Assembly (NCBI GenBank): GCA_963556495.2
Contig: OY747713.1
Span: 31,752,961 to 31,816,960, forward strand
Origin: Valencia hispanica
Lineage: Eukaryota > Chordata > Actinopteri > Cyprinodontiformes > Valenciidae
Length of the DNA: 64,000 bases
Reading direction: 5' to 3'
The notes under the pieces were generated by a model. That model was not told where the DNA came from, did not search any database, and saw only the letters and a list, made by a program, of their open reading frames with translations. Positions 12,498 through 26,500 of the stretch are shown here, in pieces. The position numbers and the translations under genes were made by a program. Position 1 is the stretch's first letter. Every line of letters begins with the position of its first letter.

Positions 12498-14403
12498 GGA
12501 ATGGTGAGGAAAAGGGTAGGGAAGTAGTAGACTGGAACAGAGCTTAAAGTGCTAGTTAGATCCACATTTTCTCATTTGTTTTTACATCAATTTAAATGGA
12601 CTCAACATCTTTCTTTTTAACATGCAAACTATAGGACTGGCTACAGCCATCTGCTGAACAGCTGTTTCAATAGATGTGGTGTTGCTCAGGTAAGCAAGTG
12701 ATGCAAGTTTTTAGGTGCATTCCAAACCTACAGCAGCAAATTCCCAACCCGTTTAAAGGGGCTCTCAATACGAGTACACTATGTCACCGCTGGCCTGCAA
12801 ACCTCGAAGAAACCCACCTACAAGAGGGCAATAAAGTCAGAAGACAGCAGAGGTAGATTATGTTTTTTATAGCAAGGAGATGAAGCATTACAATATTGGG
12901 TGAAAGTGAAAAATCAAACTCCAGGAAGTAGACTCATCACCCTCAAAGCAAGAGCAATTAAAAAACCTTCATAAACTTTAAAAACTGGCCAAAATGGTTT
13001 TAACACAATAAAAATCATAAAATACCCAATGTAGTTCTGGAATGGCAGTAGGATTACTGAAGCAAAGCCTAAAGGCAGAAACTCTAAAAGAAAGTAGTTG
13101 AAGCTGATAAAATCCATTTTTTTTAGGGATGCTTTAGTCGTACTTATAGGATCCGTGACCAAACATAAGAGCAGCTTAGTTCTATAATGTGGAACATTTT
13201 TTACCTTTTAATAAGCAGGATAAAAATTGTTCCAATTAACTAAAAACTCTAAATACAGTCCATCTACCAACATATGCATTAGCCAATTATAAATAAAAAA
13301 GTGGTACGATGCCAAGGAAATAAAAAATTTTCAAATGTAATTTAATTATTGTATTCAATATTTAAAAAGTAGTACCTCTGTGTGGGTTATGCTCTTTAAG
13401 CCACAATGACATTCTCAAAAACTGAAGGCAATAGAATCTTATTTGCAATAAGGGACCCAAGAATGTGTTGTTTAGAAATGAGTAATTTGTTTCCTGGACT
13501 ACCTGTGAAGTGCATCAGTGGTGTAACAGTTGGGTCTTGGTTTGACAAGGTCAATAAAGTGTTTAAAACCAGACTGCCTCAAAGTTTATTTTTTCCTTTT
13601 CCTGCCATGTTATCTTCATGAACAGGGAAAATGACAACTCTCGCTGAGAAACGGTAGTGAGAAGCTTGCCGCTGTCTTCGAGGGACGTTCAGTGATCCGT
13701 GCCAATCAGAGACCACCTGGAGGTTCCATTACGGAGCGCCGTGGGATGCTTAACCTGACCTGGGAGGGAAAACTGTTTGGTGATGTGGAAGATGTGAGAG
13801 AAGAGACTGCACAGATGAGTGCTGTCTAGGGAGGAATAGAGTACGGAGCTGGCCAAGTATGTGGGAGATTGTCAGGTTTTCACTTGATGTTAAAAGGAAA
13901 AGGTGTGATGTAATTGCTCTTATGGAAGAAATCACACTGCTCAGCCACAGTAGGTTTAAATTGTTACTTTTGCAAATGACATTCTTTTTGGTATTAAAAT
14001 CAAAGTTAAGCTCTTGTCTTCAGGTTTTAGAAAATCTGATTTATACCAAACCTCTTCAGTAATTGAGCAAGAAAGCATGATGGTCAACTTCTCCCTCTGC
14101 TCTATAACATGAAGCTGAATATTATACTCATACAGGGCTATGAGTCCAGTAAATTACTTGCTATAAGTCCAGTAAGTTGCTTTATGAAAACAGTGTGGCA
14201 AATAGCCTGCCCTGAAAATCCCACAACAATGTAATTTATATGAGTTGGATTATTTTCAACCTGTCTGGCCCTGAAATGTGATCAGCCGATCAGAAACCTC
14301 CCCGGCCAGGGAAAATATTCAGTCTGGAAATCACTGAAGGAACAAGTTGGGTATCTTCAGTGTCAGAGGAAGCACAGATGTAAGAAGCCATTTCAAAGAA
14401 CAC
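12498..14403. other. Intergenic, nothing recognised
   Basis: No exon or named repeat supported. A GC-richer patch at about 13640-13850 differs from its AT-rich surroundings but has no open frame longer than about 60 residues. Confidence 0.35.
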
Positions 14404-14405
14404 TA

Positions 14406-15990
14406 CAGGTCCTTCTCAAAAAATTAGCATATTGTGATAAAGTTCATTCTTTTCCATAATGTAATGATCAAAATTAAACTTTCATATATTTTAGATTCAT
14501 TGCACACCAACTGAAATATTTCAGGTCTTTTATTGTTTTAAAACTGATGATTTTGGCATACAGCTCATGAAAACCCAAAATTCCTATCAAAAAATTAGCA
14601 TATCATGAAAAGGTTCTCTAAACGAGCTATTAACCTAATCATCTGAATCAACTAATTAACTCTAAACACCTGCAAAAGATTCCTGAGGCTTTTAAAAACT
14701 CCCAGCCTGGTTCATTACTCAAAACCGCAATCATGGGTAAGACTGCCGACCTGACTGCTGCCCAGAAGGCCATCATTGATACCCTCAAGCAAGAGGGTAA
14801 GACACAGAAAGAAATTTCTGAACGAACAGGCTGTTCCCAGAGTGCTGTATCAAGGCACCTCAGTGGGAAGTCTGTGGGAAGGAAAAAGTGTGGCAGAAAA
14901 CGGTGCACAACGAGAAGAGGTGACCGGACCCTGAGGAAGATTGTGGAGAAGGACCGATTCCAGACCTTGCGGGACCTGCGGAAGCAGTGGACTGAGTCTG
15001 GAGTAGAAACATCCAGAGCCACCGTGCACAGGCGTGTGCAGGAAATGGTCTACAAGCCACTTTTGAACCAGAAACCGCGGCAGAAGCGCCTGACCTGGGC
15101 TACAGAGAAGCAGCACTGGACTGTTGCTCAGTGGTCCAAAGTACTTTTTTTGGATGAAAGCAAATTTTGCATGTCATTTGGAAATCAAGGTGCCAGAGTC
15201 TGGAGGAAGACTGGGGAGAAGGAAATGCCAAAATGCCTGAAGTCCAGTGTCAAGTACCCACAGTCAGTGATGGTCTGGGGTGCCATGTCAGCTGCTGGTG
15301 TTGGTCCACTGTGTTTTATCAAGGGCAGGGTCAATGCAGCTAGCTATCAGGAGATTTTGGAGCACTTCATGCTTCCATCTGCTGAAAAGCTTTATGGAGA
15401 TGATTTCATTTTTCAGCACGACCTGGCACCTGCTCACCGTGCCAAAACCACTGGTAAATGGTTTACTGACCATGGTATTACTGTGCTCAATTGGCCTGCC
15501 AACTCTCCTGACCTGAACCCCATAGAGAATCTGTGGGATATTGTGAAGAGGAAGTTGAGAGACGCAAGACCCAACACTCTGGATGAGCTTAAGGCCGCTA
15601 TCGAAGCATCCTGGGCCTCCATAACACCTCAGCAGTGCCACAGGCTGATTGCCTCCATGCCACGCCGCATTGAAGCAGTCATTTCTGCAAAAGGATTCCC
15701 GACCAAGTATTGAGTGCATAACTGAACATAATTATTTGAAGGTTGACTTTTTGTATATTAAAAACACTTTTCTTTTATGGGCCGGATGAAATATGCTAAT
15801 TTTTTGAGATAGGAATTTTGGGTTTTCATGAGCTGTATGCCAAAATCATCAGTTTTAAATCTATAAAAGACCTGAAATATTTCAGTTGGTGTGCAATGAA
15901 TCTAAAATATATGAAAGTTTAATTTTTATCATTACATTATGGAAAAGAATGAACTTTATCACAATATGCTAATTTTGTGAGAATGACCTG
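14406..15990 (+). mobile_element. Near-intact Tc1-type transposon
   Basis: The element is 1,585 bp, flanked by TA on both sides (14404-14405, 15991-15992). Its terminal inverted repeats are about 200 bp and nearly identical (CAGGTCCTTCTCAAAAAATT at left; complement of the right end CAGGTCATTCTCACAAAATT). Inside the left repeat the motif 'aaaaaattagcatat' recurs at about 14418 and 14589, and at the right end near 15790 and 15970. This gives the inverted/direct repeat (IR/DR) layout of Sleeping Beauty-type elements. It encloses one uninterrupted transposase frame. Confidence 0.95.
14733..15713 (+). CDS. Tc1/mariner-family transposase (DD34E), uninterrupted
   Basis: 326 residues, no stop or frameshift. 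The N-terminus (about 1-110) has two helix-turn-helix DNA-binding units; the first includes KTQKEISERTGCSQSAVSRH at 23-42. A basic GRKRCTTRR stretch at 54-62 resembles the linker/NLS region. The catalytic triad is D141 (VLFLDESKF), D230 (FQHDLAPAH) and E265 (LNPIEN), with 34 residues between D230 and E265, the DD34E signature of Tc1. The enzyme would excise and insert the element at TA sites by DDE chemistry in the nucleus. The usual QQDNAPAH block reads QHDLAPAH here, so the residue after the second Asp is Leu instead of Asn. Whether it is active cannot be told from sequence. Confidence 0.95.
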   Translation: MGKTADLTAAQKAIIDTLKQEGKTQKEISERTGCSQSAVSRHLSGKSVGRKKCGRKRCTTRRGDRTLRKIVEKDRFQTLRDLRKQWTESGVETSRATVHRRVQEMVYKPLLNQKPRQKRLTWATEKQHWTVAQWSKVLFLDESKFCMSFGNQGARVWRKTGEKEMPKCLKSSVKYPQSVMVWGAMSAAGVGPLCFIKGRVNAASYQEILEHFMLPSAEKLYGDDFIFQHDLAPAHRAKTTGKWFTDHGITVLNWPANSPDLNPIENLWDIVKRKLRDARPNTLDELKAAIEASWASITPQQCHRLIASMPRRIEAVISAKGFPTKY

Positions 15991-15992
15991 TA

Positions 15993-16489
15993 TGGTGCAG
16001 AGAATAAGACCTCGGTGGGTTTTTGAGTATAATGATGGCGGGTCTGCTACAGGACTTCCAACTCCTACCTGGAGAAAGAGCAAACTGACCTGGGCTGATT
16101 TCAGCAGGTAACAGGAAGGCTGAATGTGTTTTAAGCTTTAGGTAATACACTGCATTTGGCACCTAACAAAGTTTAAAACTTCTAATTTATATCATATACT
16201 GTTATAGGCTACTTTAAGTTCAATAAATAATTTAACAAATTGAAAATGGCAAAAAGCAGTATTGATCAGCACATCAAAGTTAGAAAACTGGCCACAAATC
16301 TGTGATCGCTGAATCTCTGAAATAGATTTCAGTGTGAAACATATTCCCAAACTTAATAGAAAATCGCTGAAAAACCAGTCAGCATGATCTGTGCTGCAGT
16401 GTGCAAATATTTTGTAGCAAATCTCACCTTTTTTTGTCTCCATTTAAATTAGTATTTGCTAGAAATCTGTACAAAAACGCAACATTTAC
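15993..16489. other. Intergenic, nothing recognised
   Basis: A short AT-rich stretch between two transposons. No coding exon or named repeat is supported. Confidence 0.35.
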
Positions 16490-17331
16490 AGTAAAAAGTA
16501 TTTGGCAGTCACTGTGCAAGTTGTCCCACTTAAAAAGCTGGTCTGTAATTTTCATCATAGGTACACTTCAACTGTGAGAGACAGTATGTGAAACAAAATT
16601 CCAGGAAATGACATGAGTTATAAAGAACTGATTTGTATGATGGTGCAGAAAATAAGTATTTGGCCAATAACAAAAGATCACCTCAACACTTTGTAATGTA
16701 ACCTTGGTTGGGAATGACAGAGGTCAAACATTTCCTGTAGGTCTTCACCAGGTTTGCACACACTAGCTGGTATTTTGGCCCTTTCTTCCATGCAGATCTT
16801 CACTAGAGCTGTGATGTTTTGGGGCAGTTGCCGGGCAACATGGACTTTTAACTCCCTCCACAGATTCGGTCTGGAGACTGGCTAGACCACTCCAGAACCT
16901 TGAAATGCTTTTGTACAATGCACATGTACAATCTTGTCCCTGGTGTCCGTAGACAGCTCTCTGGTCTTGGCCATGGTGGAGATTGGAGTCTGACTGTTTG
17001 AATGTGTGGACAGGTGTCTTTTATACAGATGAGTTCATACAGGAACCATTAATACATGTAACGAGTGAAGGACAGAAGAGCTCCTTAAAGAAGTTGTAAC
17101 AGGTCTGTGAGGGCCAGAATTCTTGCTTGGTTGTAGGTGCTACATACTTATTTTCTGCACCATTATACAAATTAATTATTTAAAAATCATACAATGTGAT
17201 ATCCTGGATTTGTACATCCTTTCTCTCACAATAGAAGTGTAACCTATGATGAAAATTACAGTCCTGTCTCATCTTTTTAAGTGGGACAACATGCACTAAC
17301 GGTGGCTACCAAATACTTTTTTGCCCCACTG
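16490..17331 (-). mobile_element. Internally deleted Tc1 element
   Basis: The ends pair as inverted repeats ('agtatttggcagtcactgtg' at left; '...aaatacttttttgccccact' at right) and match element 1648-3140. About 840 bp remain. The minus strand keeps the transposase start region ('atggccaagaccagagagct', about 16970) and a scrap of its C-terminal end, so the middle is deleted. It lies downstream of the oxnad1 stop and may form part of its 3' flank. Confidence 0.85.
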
Positions 17332-17582
17332 TAAGTTGCAGATGTTTTCCTTGCTATATTTAAGGAAATAAAATGCATCTCCAGTCTTTGATTCAGTTCG
17401 TAGCTCAGGAGTGGTATCATAGACCTTAAATGGATCGCCACAACAGGGTAGAGTGGATTGATTTTCTTTCACATGAAAAATAGACTACAGAGACATTTTT
17501 TGCCGCTTCTTAATTCCTCCCCATCCCTGTACATCCGCCCTTTGAAGACAGGAGGAGAACTTCTGGAAATGACCTGGGAGTA

Positions 17583-20500
17583 CTACCACCACTTCTCAAA
17601 CAGAATCCTGTCTTTTGGGAGGCCGAGGTCCATGAGGGTTTTTGAAATTGCCTCTATCATCGGTGGGGGTCCGCATAAGTAACACAAAGTCCTTTGTGGG
17701 TCCACGTTTGCCTGCAACTCCTCCTCTGTGATTCTCCCACCTGACGAGACACAGGGGAGTAAATGCATTAATTAAAACCCAGCGTCAAGGCTCATCCATG
17801 TAGCTTTGATAGAGCCGGCTTTACGTAATGAAACAGATAAATCAAAGAAAGCAGACTGTGGTGGAATGTGACAGTCAATCAATCATCCCAACTAAATGAA
17901 GAAACGTATACATGTGCAGATTACTTTTGACAAATGGCTGAAGGTGCGGCTCGACTTCTGCCCTCTGTTGCGTGACATGAAAGTTGCAGGAGAACTTGTT
18001 AGGGAACTGTCCACACTGCTCAATTATGGAGCTCTGGAAAGAAAGAAAAAAAAAAGTCAGATGGTGACATATTGAGCTACAGCTTGATACCCAGTGAAAT
18101 GTTCCATATTTTTTCACATTATAAGCCCAAAGTTTTATGTAACATGCATTGATTTTTGCAATTGCAACAGTCTTAAAAAAATAAAAAAAATAAAAAAAAA
18201 TTCTCACTAGCAATCAAAAACATAATGAACCTTGAAGAGCAGTTCCTGAGTGTTCTTGGCACTGTAGCAGAGGTGGGCGCAACCAATGTTGTAGTCCCGA
18301 CCACCAGAGGACTGGTTGAGACGTAGCAGATCTGAAGTGTGCAACAGAATAGAGTATAGGGGATTGATCCCAACACCCCCGGCAACCAACAGCAAATCCA
18401 CAGCTGGATCCGTGGGCAGCGGGTCAAAGTAGAAGTCCCCACCAACATGCATGGCCACACGAGACCCTACTGTACACTGACAGAAGAGAAGAAAAAAGTA
18501 TTTAACAAAATGGAGGAAGACGTCATTAGCACTCTGCGTTATACCAAGTTAATAAGAGAACACAAACACAAAAAAACACTTAATACTGAGGTTTCCTTAC
18601 TTCAAATGTTTTTCCTTCATCTGCACACTTCTACATGCTCTCTTAAGCTACTATAACGGCGCCTAAACTATTCCTGGAGAACAATATCAAACAAAAGGAT
18701 CAAACCGTCCCAGAGCTGAGATATGTACGTCTCAGAACACAAATGAACGCTGCCTTTTCTCAGATCTTTCTATAACAAGACTGCGGTTTACAAACGTTTT
18801 TATTATGACACTACATTAAACTCACAAATTTGCAATCTGCAAAGAGAGAATAAAGACAAGCTGAAAAAAACAAATTCATAGAACTACTAAGAGACAAATT
18901 CCTATTTTATTCAGAGGGTGGAAAAAATGCAATGGTACCACACTTATTGCCTCCCCTGTTGACACGGTTAGCTATCTTTTTCCCCATTTCAGTCTCCCAT
19001 TACATTTTACAATGATGGAGAAAACAGAGAGAAGGAATTTTGATCATTCTCCTTTGCACACTATATCAGCAGAGTCCTGGGTCTTTACTGCTCTTCAGCT
19101 GACCCTGGATGTTTTCTGGAGGACTTAGGTCTGTGGACTGATATGGCCATGGAAGAAGGTTGATTTTGTGTTGTGTGAACCATTTTTCTCTTGATTTGGC
19201 TGCATTTTTTGGATCATTATCCTGCTTATAGAGCCATTGACTTCTCAATTTCACTTTTGATGCAGACTCCACCAAATTATTATCTAAAATCTCCTGGAAT
19301 TTCAAAAGTTCATGGTGACATTAACTCAAACAAGGTTCCCTGGGTCTTTGGAGGAGAAACACAACCCACAGCATCACAGATCCTCTACTTAACAGGTGCT
19401 TTTCCAAGTACTGTTGCTGTCAGACAGAAACCTCGTATCAGAAAATTTGGGGAAATAATCAGAAAGGTTTTATTGCCATATGTGTAAACAGGTTCACAAC
19501 ATTAGAAAATGGCTGTGGGACTTTTTGCAAACATAAGGCAAACACTTCTAAGAATCCAATAAATAGAAATAAAATGGGATAAAGAGATGAATATATTATG
19601 AGTGCAGGTTATGATCAGTGCAAAATCATACAGGTGCGAAAACACAACACAGGGTCATGTGACTGAAACAGAGCGGGTGGTGGGAACAGTCTTAGGGTCC
19701 AACAGCAGAGGGGAAGAAACTCTTCTTATGGCAAGAGGTTCTGGTCTGAATGGACCGGAGCCTCCTGCCTGATGGGGAGCCGGTCTAAAAGTCTGAGTCC
19801 AGGGTGAGAAGGGTCAGCTGTGATCCGACCTGCATGCCCAAGGGTCCTGGAAGTGTACAGGTCCTGTAGAGATGAGAGTCTGCAGCCAATCACCTTCTCC
19901 ACAGAGCACACAACACGCTGCAGTCTCTGTTTGTCCCAGATGGTGGCTCCAACATACCACATGGTGATTGAGGGGGTGAGGATGGACTCTAAGATTGCAG
20001 TGTAGAACTGCATCATCGTCCGTGCAGGCAGATTGAATTTCTTCAGTTGCCTCAGAAAGTATATCCTCTGCTGGGCCTTCTTTATTATGGAGGGGATGGT
20101 GGGCTCTTGAGGGCCTGGGTGATGGTGGTGCCGAGGAAGTGGAATGAGTCCACAGTGGTGATGGGGGTGTCAGTCAGGACGATGGGGGGGAGTGGGGCTG
20201 TGTGCTTCCTAAAGTCCACAATAATCTCCACTGTCTTCTGGGCATTCAGCACCAGGTTGTTGTGGCAGCACCAGGACAACAGACGTTCAGCCTCCATCCA
20301 GTAGGCAGACTCATCCCAGTCCGAGATGAGTCCAGTGTCATCGGCAAACTTAATTAGCTTGACAGACTGGTGGTCACAGGTGCAGCAGTTGGTGTAGAGG
20401 GAGAAGAGGAGAGGAGAAAGAACACAGCCCTGAGGGGAGCCGGTGCTGATGGTCCGGGAGTCAGAGATATTCTTCCCCAGCCTCACCTGCTACTTCCTAT

Positions 20501-23500
20501 CAGTCAGGAGGTCAGTGATCCACCTGCAGATGGAATCAGGCACATTCATTTGGGACAGCTTGCGTTGGAGGAGGTCTGGAAAGATGGTGTTGAAGGCAGA
20601 GCTGAAGTCCACAAACAGGATCCTGGCGTAGGTTCCCGGGGGAGTCCAGATGCTGCAGGATGAAGTGATGAGCCATGTTGATGGCATCGTCTACAGACCT
20701 GTTGGCTCTGTAGGCAAACTGTGGGGGGTCCAGGGACAGGGTCCAAATATATTGAATATTAACAATGAACTTTAGAGTGTGTAGTATAACAAACTTGCAG
20801 AAGGACTGCTTGAATGCAATATTTGGTCGAATACTATACTTCAAATGTCATGCATTTGCTCTGGCCATATTGATAATAAATTTGGTCATTTAGATGGACT
20901 CCAACTGCCCTTAATGTCAACAGCTGACATTTGTTATGAGACTCCAAGATATTAAAACTCACAGGGAGTGGTGGGGATAATGTTTAATGGCTAAGACACA
21001 AAAGAGTCAGAAAAATCTGGGTCAATCGTAGCCGTATTGCGCATCATATTTGCGTTGCAATTTTTAGCAAAAGAAGCACAATTACATATATTTTCCTGAA
21101 AAATGGAGCTGACATGGATGATATTCATCCTCTGTTTGAACCCACCTGGTGTGTTTGTTGTCAAAAACTTCAAACAAAGGAGGCTTTGGTCAATTCAAGG
21201 TGATACAGTAGCTATTGTTTTGCAGACATTTTCCGACATGAATTTTAACACACATCTGGCTTACTTAAATATGCCCAGTCAACGTTTTTTTCCCTATTTT
21301 TTAAGAATTACCAGTTATATTTATACCCCAAGAAATAGTAGTTATGGATTACCAGATCTGTTCATCAGGATAACACAGGAATCACTCACCGCAGTGTGGA
21401 TCCAGTGTGCTGGGGGATATTTGGCGTACTTGACAGCCAGTTCGACGACACCCTCCCTCTGCAACAAACCTGGGCTGGAGCACATGGAGAAACCTCCCAC
21501 CTTCTCCACACCAGGGATGAAGAAATCTACCCTGCATCAGGAAAAAGCACAATGCGATATAAGTCCTAAACTACCATTAAAACTGAATGCTCATATCATT
21601 CTTTTAGAACCAATAGTTATTTCATTTTTGCATGTGTATTAAATGGTGAAAAAATGTTGAACTGTGGGTCAGGGGCTGAATGTAGGCAGAGCGTCACCCT
21701 CTGACCTCAACGAGAAGACCGACCTGTTCCAGAAAAACCAGAGAATAAAATCGAACCAGAAACACAGCTGCCTGCTTGCAGGTTTATTCAAACTGCAGCA
21801 CGTTTGTTTGCCACAAAGCCCAGCCACATGCAATGTTAAACAACTGGACTAATGTTTCACCAGGACAATGATCCACTGTTCCGTTAGAGAAAGATAAAGG
21901 AGTCAAATATAAAGGATCTGCCATAGTAATCAATTTATATCATTTCCATCCTGGTGAAGAAGGTCTGGACAGTTCGTCCTCTTTAAAAACGCGCATATAT
22001 ATTTTTACAGTCAGTTAAAGCAGGACAACTGAATGATTAACACCCACCAACAACATGGTCACGTGTGTGCTGTCAACAAATCAAAACAATCAACCAGAAC
22101 CGATAACAGACAAGACAAAAAGACCTGCCTTCATCAAAGGACCAACTTTCATTACGTTGAGTCGAAAATGTTTAATCAGTCAAGTGACAAAAATAATCTC
22201 AAGCGTGTAAAAATGCTCACTGAACAGTATCTAACATGACCCTCTGATTATTTTGGTGGATAAACCAATGTCGAGGAAGAAAACTGGAGGACGAGGACTT
22301 GGTAGCTCCAAAAGTTATGTCAATATTTAAAGCTGAAGCGGTTGAATCTGACAGAATGCTGTCACCAGGTGGTGACTCTGGGAACTGCAGATTTTATAAA
22401 AGGGATTTACAGGCCTGTGGTTGCTAAAACCCGCGTGAATAGAAGCCAAACAACTACAATCCTTGTGTTGTAACTATAAATAATAAATATTTGTTGTCTG
22501 GTTTTCTGAGCATCAATAATTATAAATCAATAATTTAATATTAATATAATTATTGATGACGTTCGAGTTTAACCTGTTTATTAAAGATTTCGGGGCACCA
22601 ATCTCATAAATGAGATAATTTTAATTAAACCAGACTGTCAGTCTCTCTGAAAAGGCGTAGATCGACCGCTGGGTTAAAACAAACTTCACAGCACACACTG
22701 AAATAGCACAGGAAACTTCTCGTTACTGAAGGGAATTTATTAATGAAATAGGTCAACCTTACAGATTACATTTCCTTCATAATTTCAATCTATTCTAACG
22801 CATGCAAAAATATAGAACAAAGTTAACGTTGAGGGAAGGGGGCGTTTGTGTGCCGATGTGTGTGTGCCGATGTGTGTGTGTGTGTGTGCAGCGCTGTGTG
22901 TGTGTGTGGGAGACAGCGAGCGGATGAGGGGGGTTCAGTTTAGCACACTCAATGCGATAAATAACTCAAGTCTTATCAATTGGCGTGATTCATGAACAGA
23001 GGCAGATCCCTTATGACGGGGACTGAAAGTTCCAAATCATGAAATGAGCAGTCTATAAGCATGCCAAGGGGCTTTCCGGCTGTCACCGGGGACTGTAACT
23101 TGGGTTGGATTTTCAACCAGCAGGTAGGCTGAACGATTGTTCAACTCAAGAATGGCTGTACCGCAAACAGCAAGGTTCAGTTCCAGGAAGTAGGGGAGTG
23201 GCTGGAAAAACGCTTGCTTACCCAATGGCTGTTGGCCATTCATCACCGCTAAGCGTATTGCCACCCCTGCTGTTCTTGGTGGTATCAGCATGTTATTCTC
23301 ACTAGCAGCTTGGCAGGCCTGAGGGACGGTCTGGCCTGACAGCATGACTTCAGGGTTCATCCGGAAGGGTTCTGCAGGTGTGTTGGCTCGCGTCCAAAGG
23401 ACCTGGTTAAAAGTGTCCAGCTGTGTGCCGAGCTGAACCAGTAGATCTGCTCCGTTGAATACGGGGCGGTCTAGATGGGGAACAATGCTGAAAACATGTG

Positions 23501-26500
23501 AAAGCTGTTTTGGCCCGATCACAACCGCTTTCAGGGGGAGTTGAGGCCATTCAGCTGACAGGAGTCTGTGCCTGCTTGTCACCTTAACCAGCAGGGGGTC
23601 TTCCTGACTCTGACTGTCAAAGACCTCCTTACTGACTGCTGATTTATCTAGCCAGAGTGCTAGAAGCACATCTGGGATGCAACTGTCACCAATGTGTATG
23701 CCTCCAACCACTCGGGGGCTGTAGAGCTTTGCACCTGTGTTCTTTAAGGAGCAGAGAAATGATGCATGACTGCGGAGGGGGATTCCCTGGCTGACTGAGC
23801 TCACTGGTTCAGCTGAGGTGTTCAGGACCGTCTCTGGGAGTGGCATTAGCTTTGACAAGGGTTCTCTGGACTCCTCTAAGCTAGCTACCTGATGGTTGGA
23901 AGCTGGGTGCCTGGTGTCTGTGCTTAGTGGCTTTGGCACCTCCACCTGGGCCCAGAGTTTCCCCTGCTGGCAGTCGATGAAAGGAGCCAGCCTCTCGAGC
24001 AGGTCCTGTCCAATGAGGAGAGGCTCTGTGTCTAATGTGCAGACATAGACTGGGTGAACCAAGGTCATGTTCTGGAAAGTGATGCCCAGCCACACCCGCT
24101 TAGTGATGCATGACTGATTTTGTGTGTAGCTGGTGATTTGTACATCGCAGCTTTCAAGTTGGAATGGTTGACCTAATGAAATCATGGCCTGAGTAACCTG
24201 TTCAAACAAAGCTGAGCTTATTAAGCTAATTTCTGAACCTGTGTCCAGCAGAGCGTTAGCCTGAATGCACCCTCCATCAATGGTCTGACAGTAAAGGCGA
24301 CGTGCATGGTTCTGGTGAGTTAGTTCACCAAGAAATGTGAGAAATGGTGTTTGTGATGTGTCCACTGGGGGAGTCTCAGTGAGCTCCTGAGGTGTTGATT
24401 TTGCGTTCCCCCAGCTGATTACATAGACTGTAGCTGTAGGAATCGGATCCACGCCTAGTCATGCAGACGGTGGTTTCTGGTCTGACTCGTCTCGAGGCTG
24501 AGGTGTCTCTTTTGAGCTGACTGGATTTCTCAGCTGCTCGACTGCTTCAGAGAAAAACCTACGACAAACATCTTCTATGTCTCTTTTGGTTAAACCGTTA
24601 TTTCTAGCCTTGTTGGGCAAGGTTTGGGTCCATTTCTGTACTAACCTGCAAAACTCTGGCTTCCTTCTCTACTTGGTGGGGCCTGCTCAGCGTTTCCCAC
24701 GCGAGCTGGGCATGCTTCCTAATCTCCTGCATCTTTAAGTTTCTGACTCTACAATGCATGGTAAATCTCAGAGAACCCTTTCTATTTCTCTCAAATAGTC
24801 ATGTATGTTAGAATCATTCGAGCTTGGGTCGAAACGTTCCATGTCTCTGGCAAGGGACTCTAACTGAAGCGTGCGGATTCCTGATTCTCGGTAGGGAGCG
24901 CTCTCTTCTGAATCACTAGATGAGCGTTCCTGCAGGTCGGGATCAAAGTAATGCTGTGGGCGCAGCTTAGGGTTCTGCACCTGTCGCGCACTAGGGTGTG
25001 TCAGGAAATCTGGCCCACCTGGACTCCACATGCTCCTGTCCCATGGTCTCTGTGGGGGGCCAGATGCATAGTGGTCCACCCTGGGAGCCCCCCCTCTTTC
25101 TGCTCTGCCTGCAGGGTGCAGCTCTTGGTCTGGGGCTGCAGCTGCAGCTCTTGGTCTGGTGCTGCAGCTGCAGCTTTCACACCTTCACTCACCACTGGCA
25201 GAGAAAGGGGGGGGGGGGGGGGGGGGTCGCAGCTTCCCCCAGAGGTCTCCCTGCTTCAGAAAGAAAGTAGGGGTCATTCGCTGCACTGTGTGGCGTGACA
25301 CCGGCTTGATCAGAAATCACCCACTGAGATTCAACTCTCTTATGGCTGGGTGGAATCTGCTCTAATGGAGGTGGGACCCGTTCTTCCTCAGCACTCTTCT
25401 GTAACTATCTTAACCTCGTGAAGCTCAAAAATAGCAGTGTCTCTTTCTTGCTTTAACTGTGCAACTGTCTGGCTTTCCAACTGCAATCTAGATTGAAGCA
25501 ACAACGTTAGCTGGCCAAGGACATCGGACACCTTCAGTTCTTTATCTGGGTTTTCCATAAATCCCACTAAACTCTGTATTCTCTCTGTACAGACTTCAAT
25601 ATCATAACCGTGTAGGTACTCGCTTTCCTGTGATGACAGGCGAATAAGATTTCCAACTACCTGGTGCAGGTGGTAGTCTCCAGCGCTCTCTGGGCGCACA
25701 GCATCAGCTGCATGGTAGCCTGAGGCTTCCATCTTTTAAGGCACCAGAAGAAACAGAAAGAGAATAAAATATAAAGATTTAAATAAAAGAAATTGAGATA
25801 ATAAAATGAGACCAAATCTCAAGCAGCCAATAGGCCAAGTTTACAATTGCTCAAAAGCAAAACACGCACCAACTTGCCACTACCTCAGATAAATATGCTC
25901 TGGTCTCTTTGCATATTCCACAGGTTTATGTGCGCAAAATAAATAATTGCACAAGCTGCCAAAATCACTTGTGACTTACACAATACTACTTTATAGTATT
26001 TCAGAATGCTATGTGTTAAATATAAACTCCTTATTTTGTTTAAGGGAACTTAGCAATGCAACACAGATTCACTCTCTCTAATCAAGGTTAGCAGTGAGTT
26101 AGCAGTAATTAAAATCAGGCAAAAATACACATTAGGGACACACACAAGGAAACAAACATTAGATGCTTGAAAAAAAAAAACAAATTCTCTCAGAAGTACC
26201 AAGAGCAAAAGCATTTAATTGAGCATGAGTTTCCTTTAAACTTGTATAATTAGTTCAAATGCAGCCTAAGCAATGAGGAATAAATGCAGGGTAAGCAATT
26301 TAATTTAATAGCTGGAATTTAAATCAGGGTGCTTTTCCACAGCACACCGGGAAACTAATTTTCAAGCTGATTGCTTCCAGATTGAAATTTGGAATTATTA
26401 ATTTAAATGCAGGTTAAGCAATTTAATTTTTTAGCTGGAATTTAAATCAGGGTGCTTTTGCACAACACATTGAGAAAAAAAATTAAGATGATTACTTCCA

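Noticed and set aside
23037..24452. Domesticated cellular aspartic protease gene
   Set aside because: It is bracketed by LTRs and a 4-bp duplication, has no usable ATG at its start and continues from gag remnants. A captured gene would be expected to have lost such context. Conservation in other species could reopen the question.
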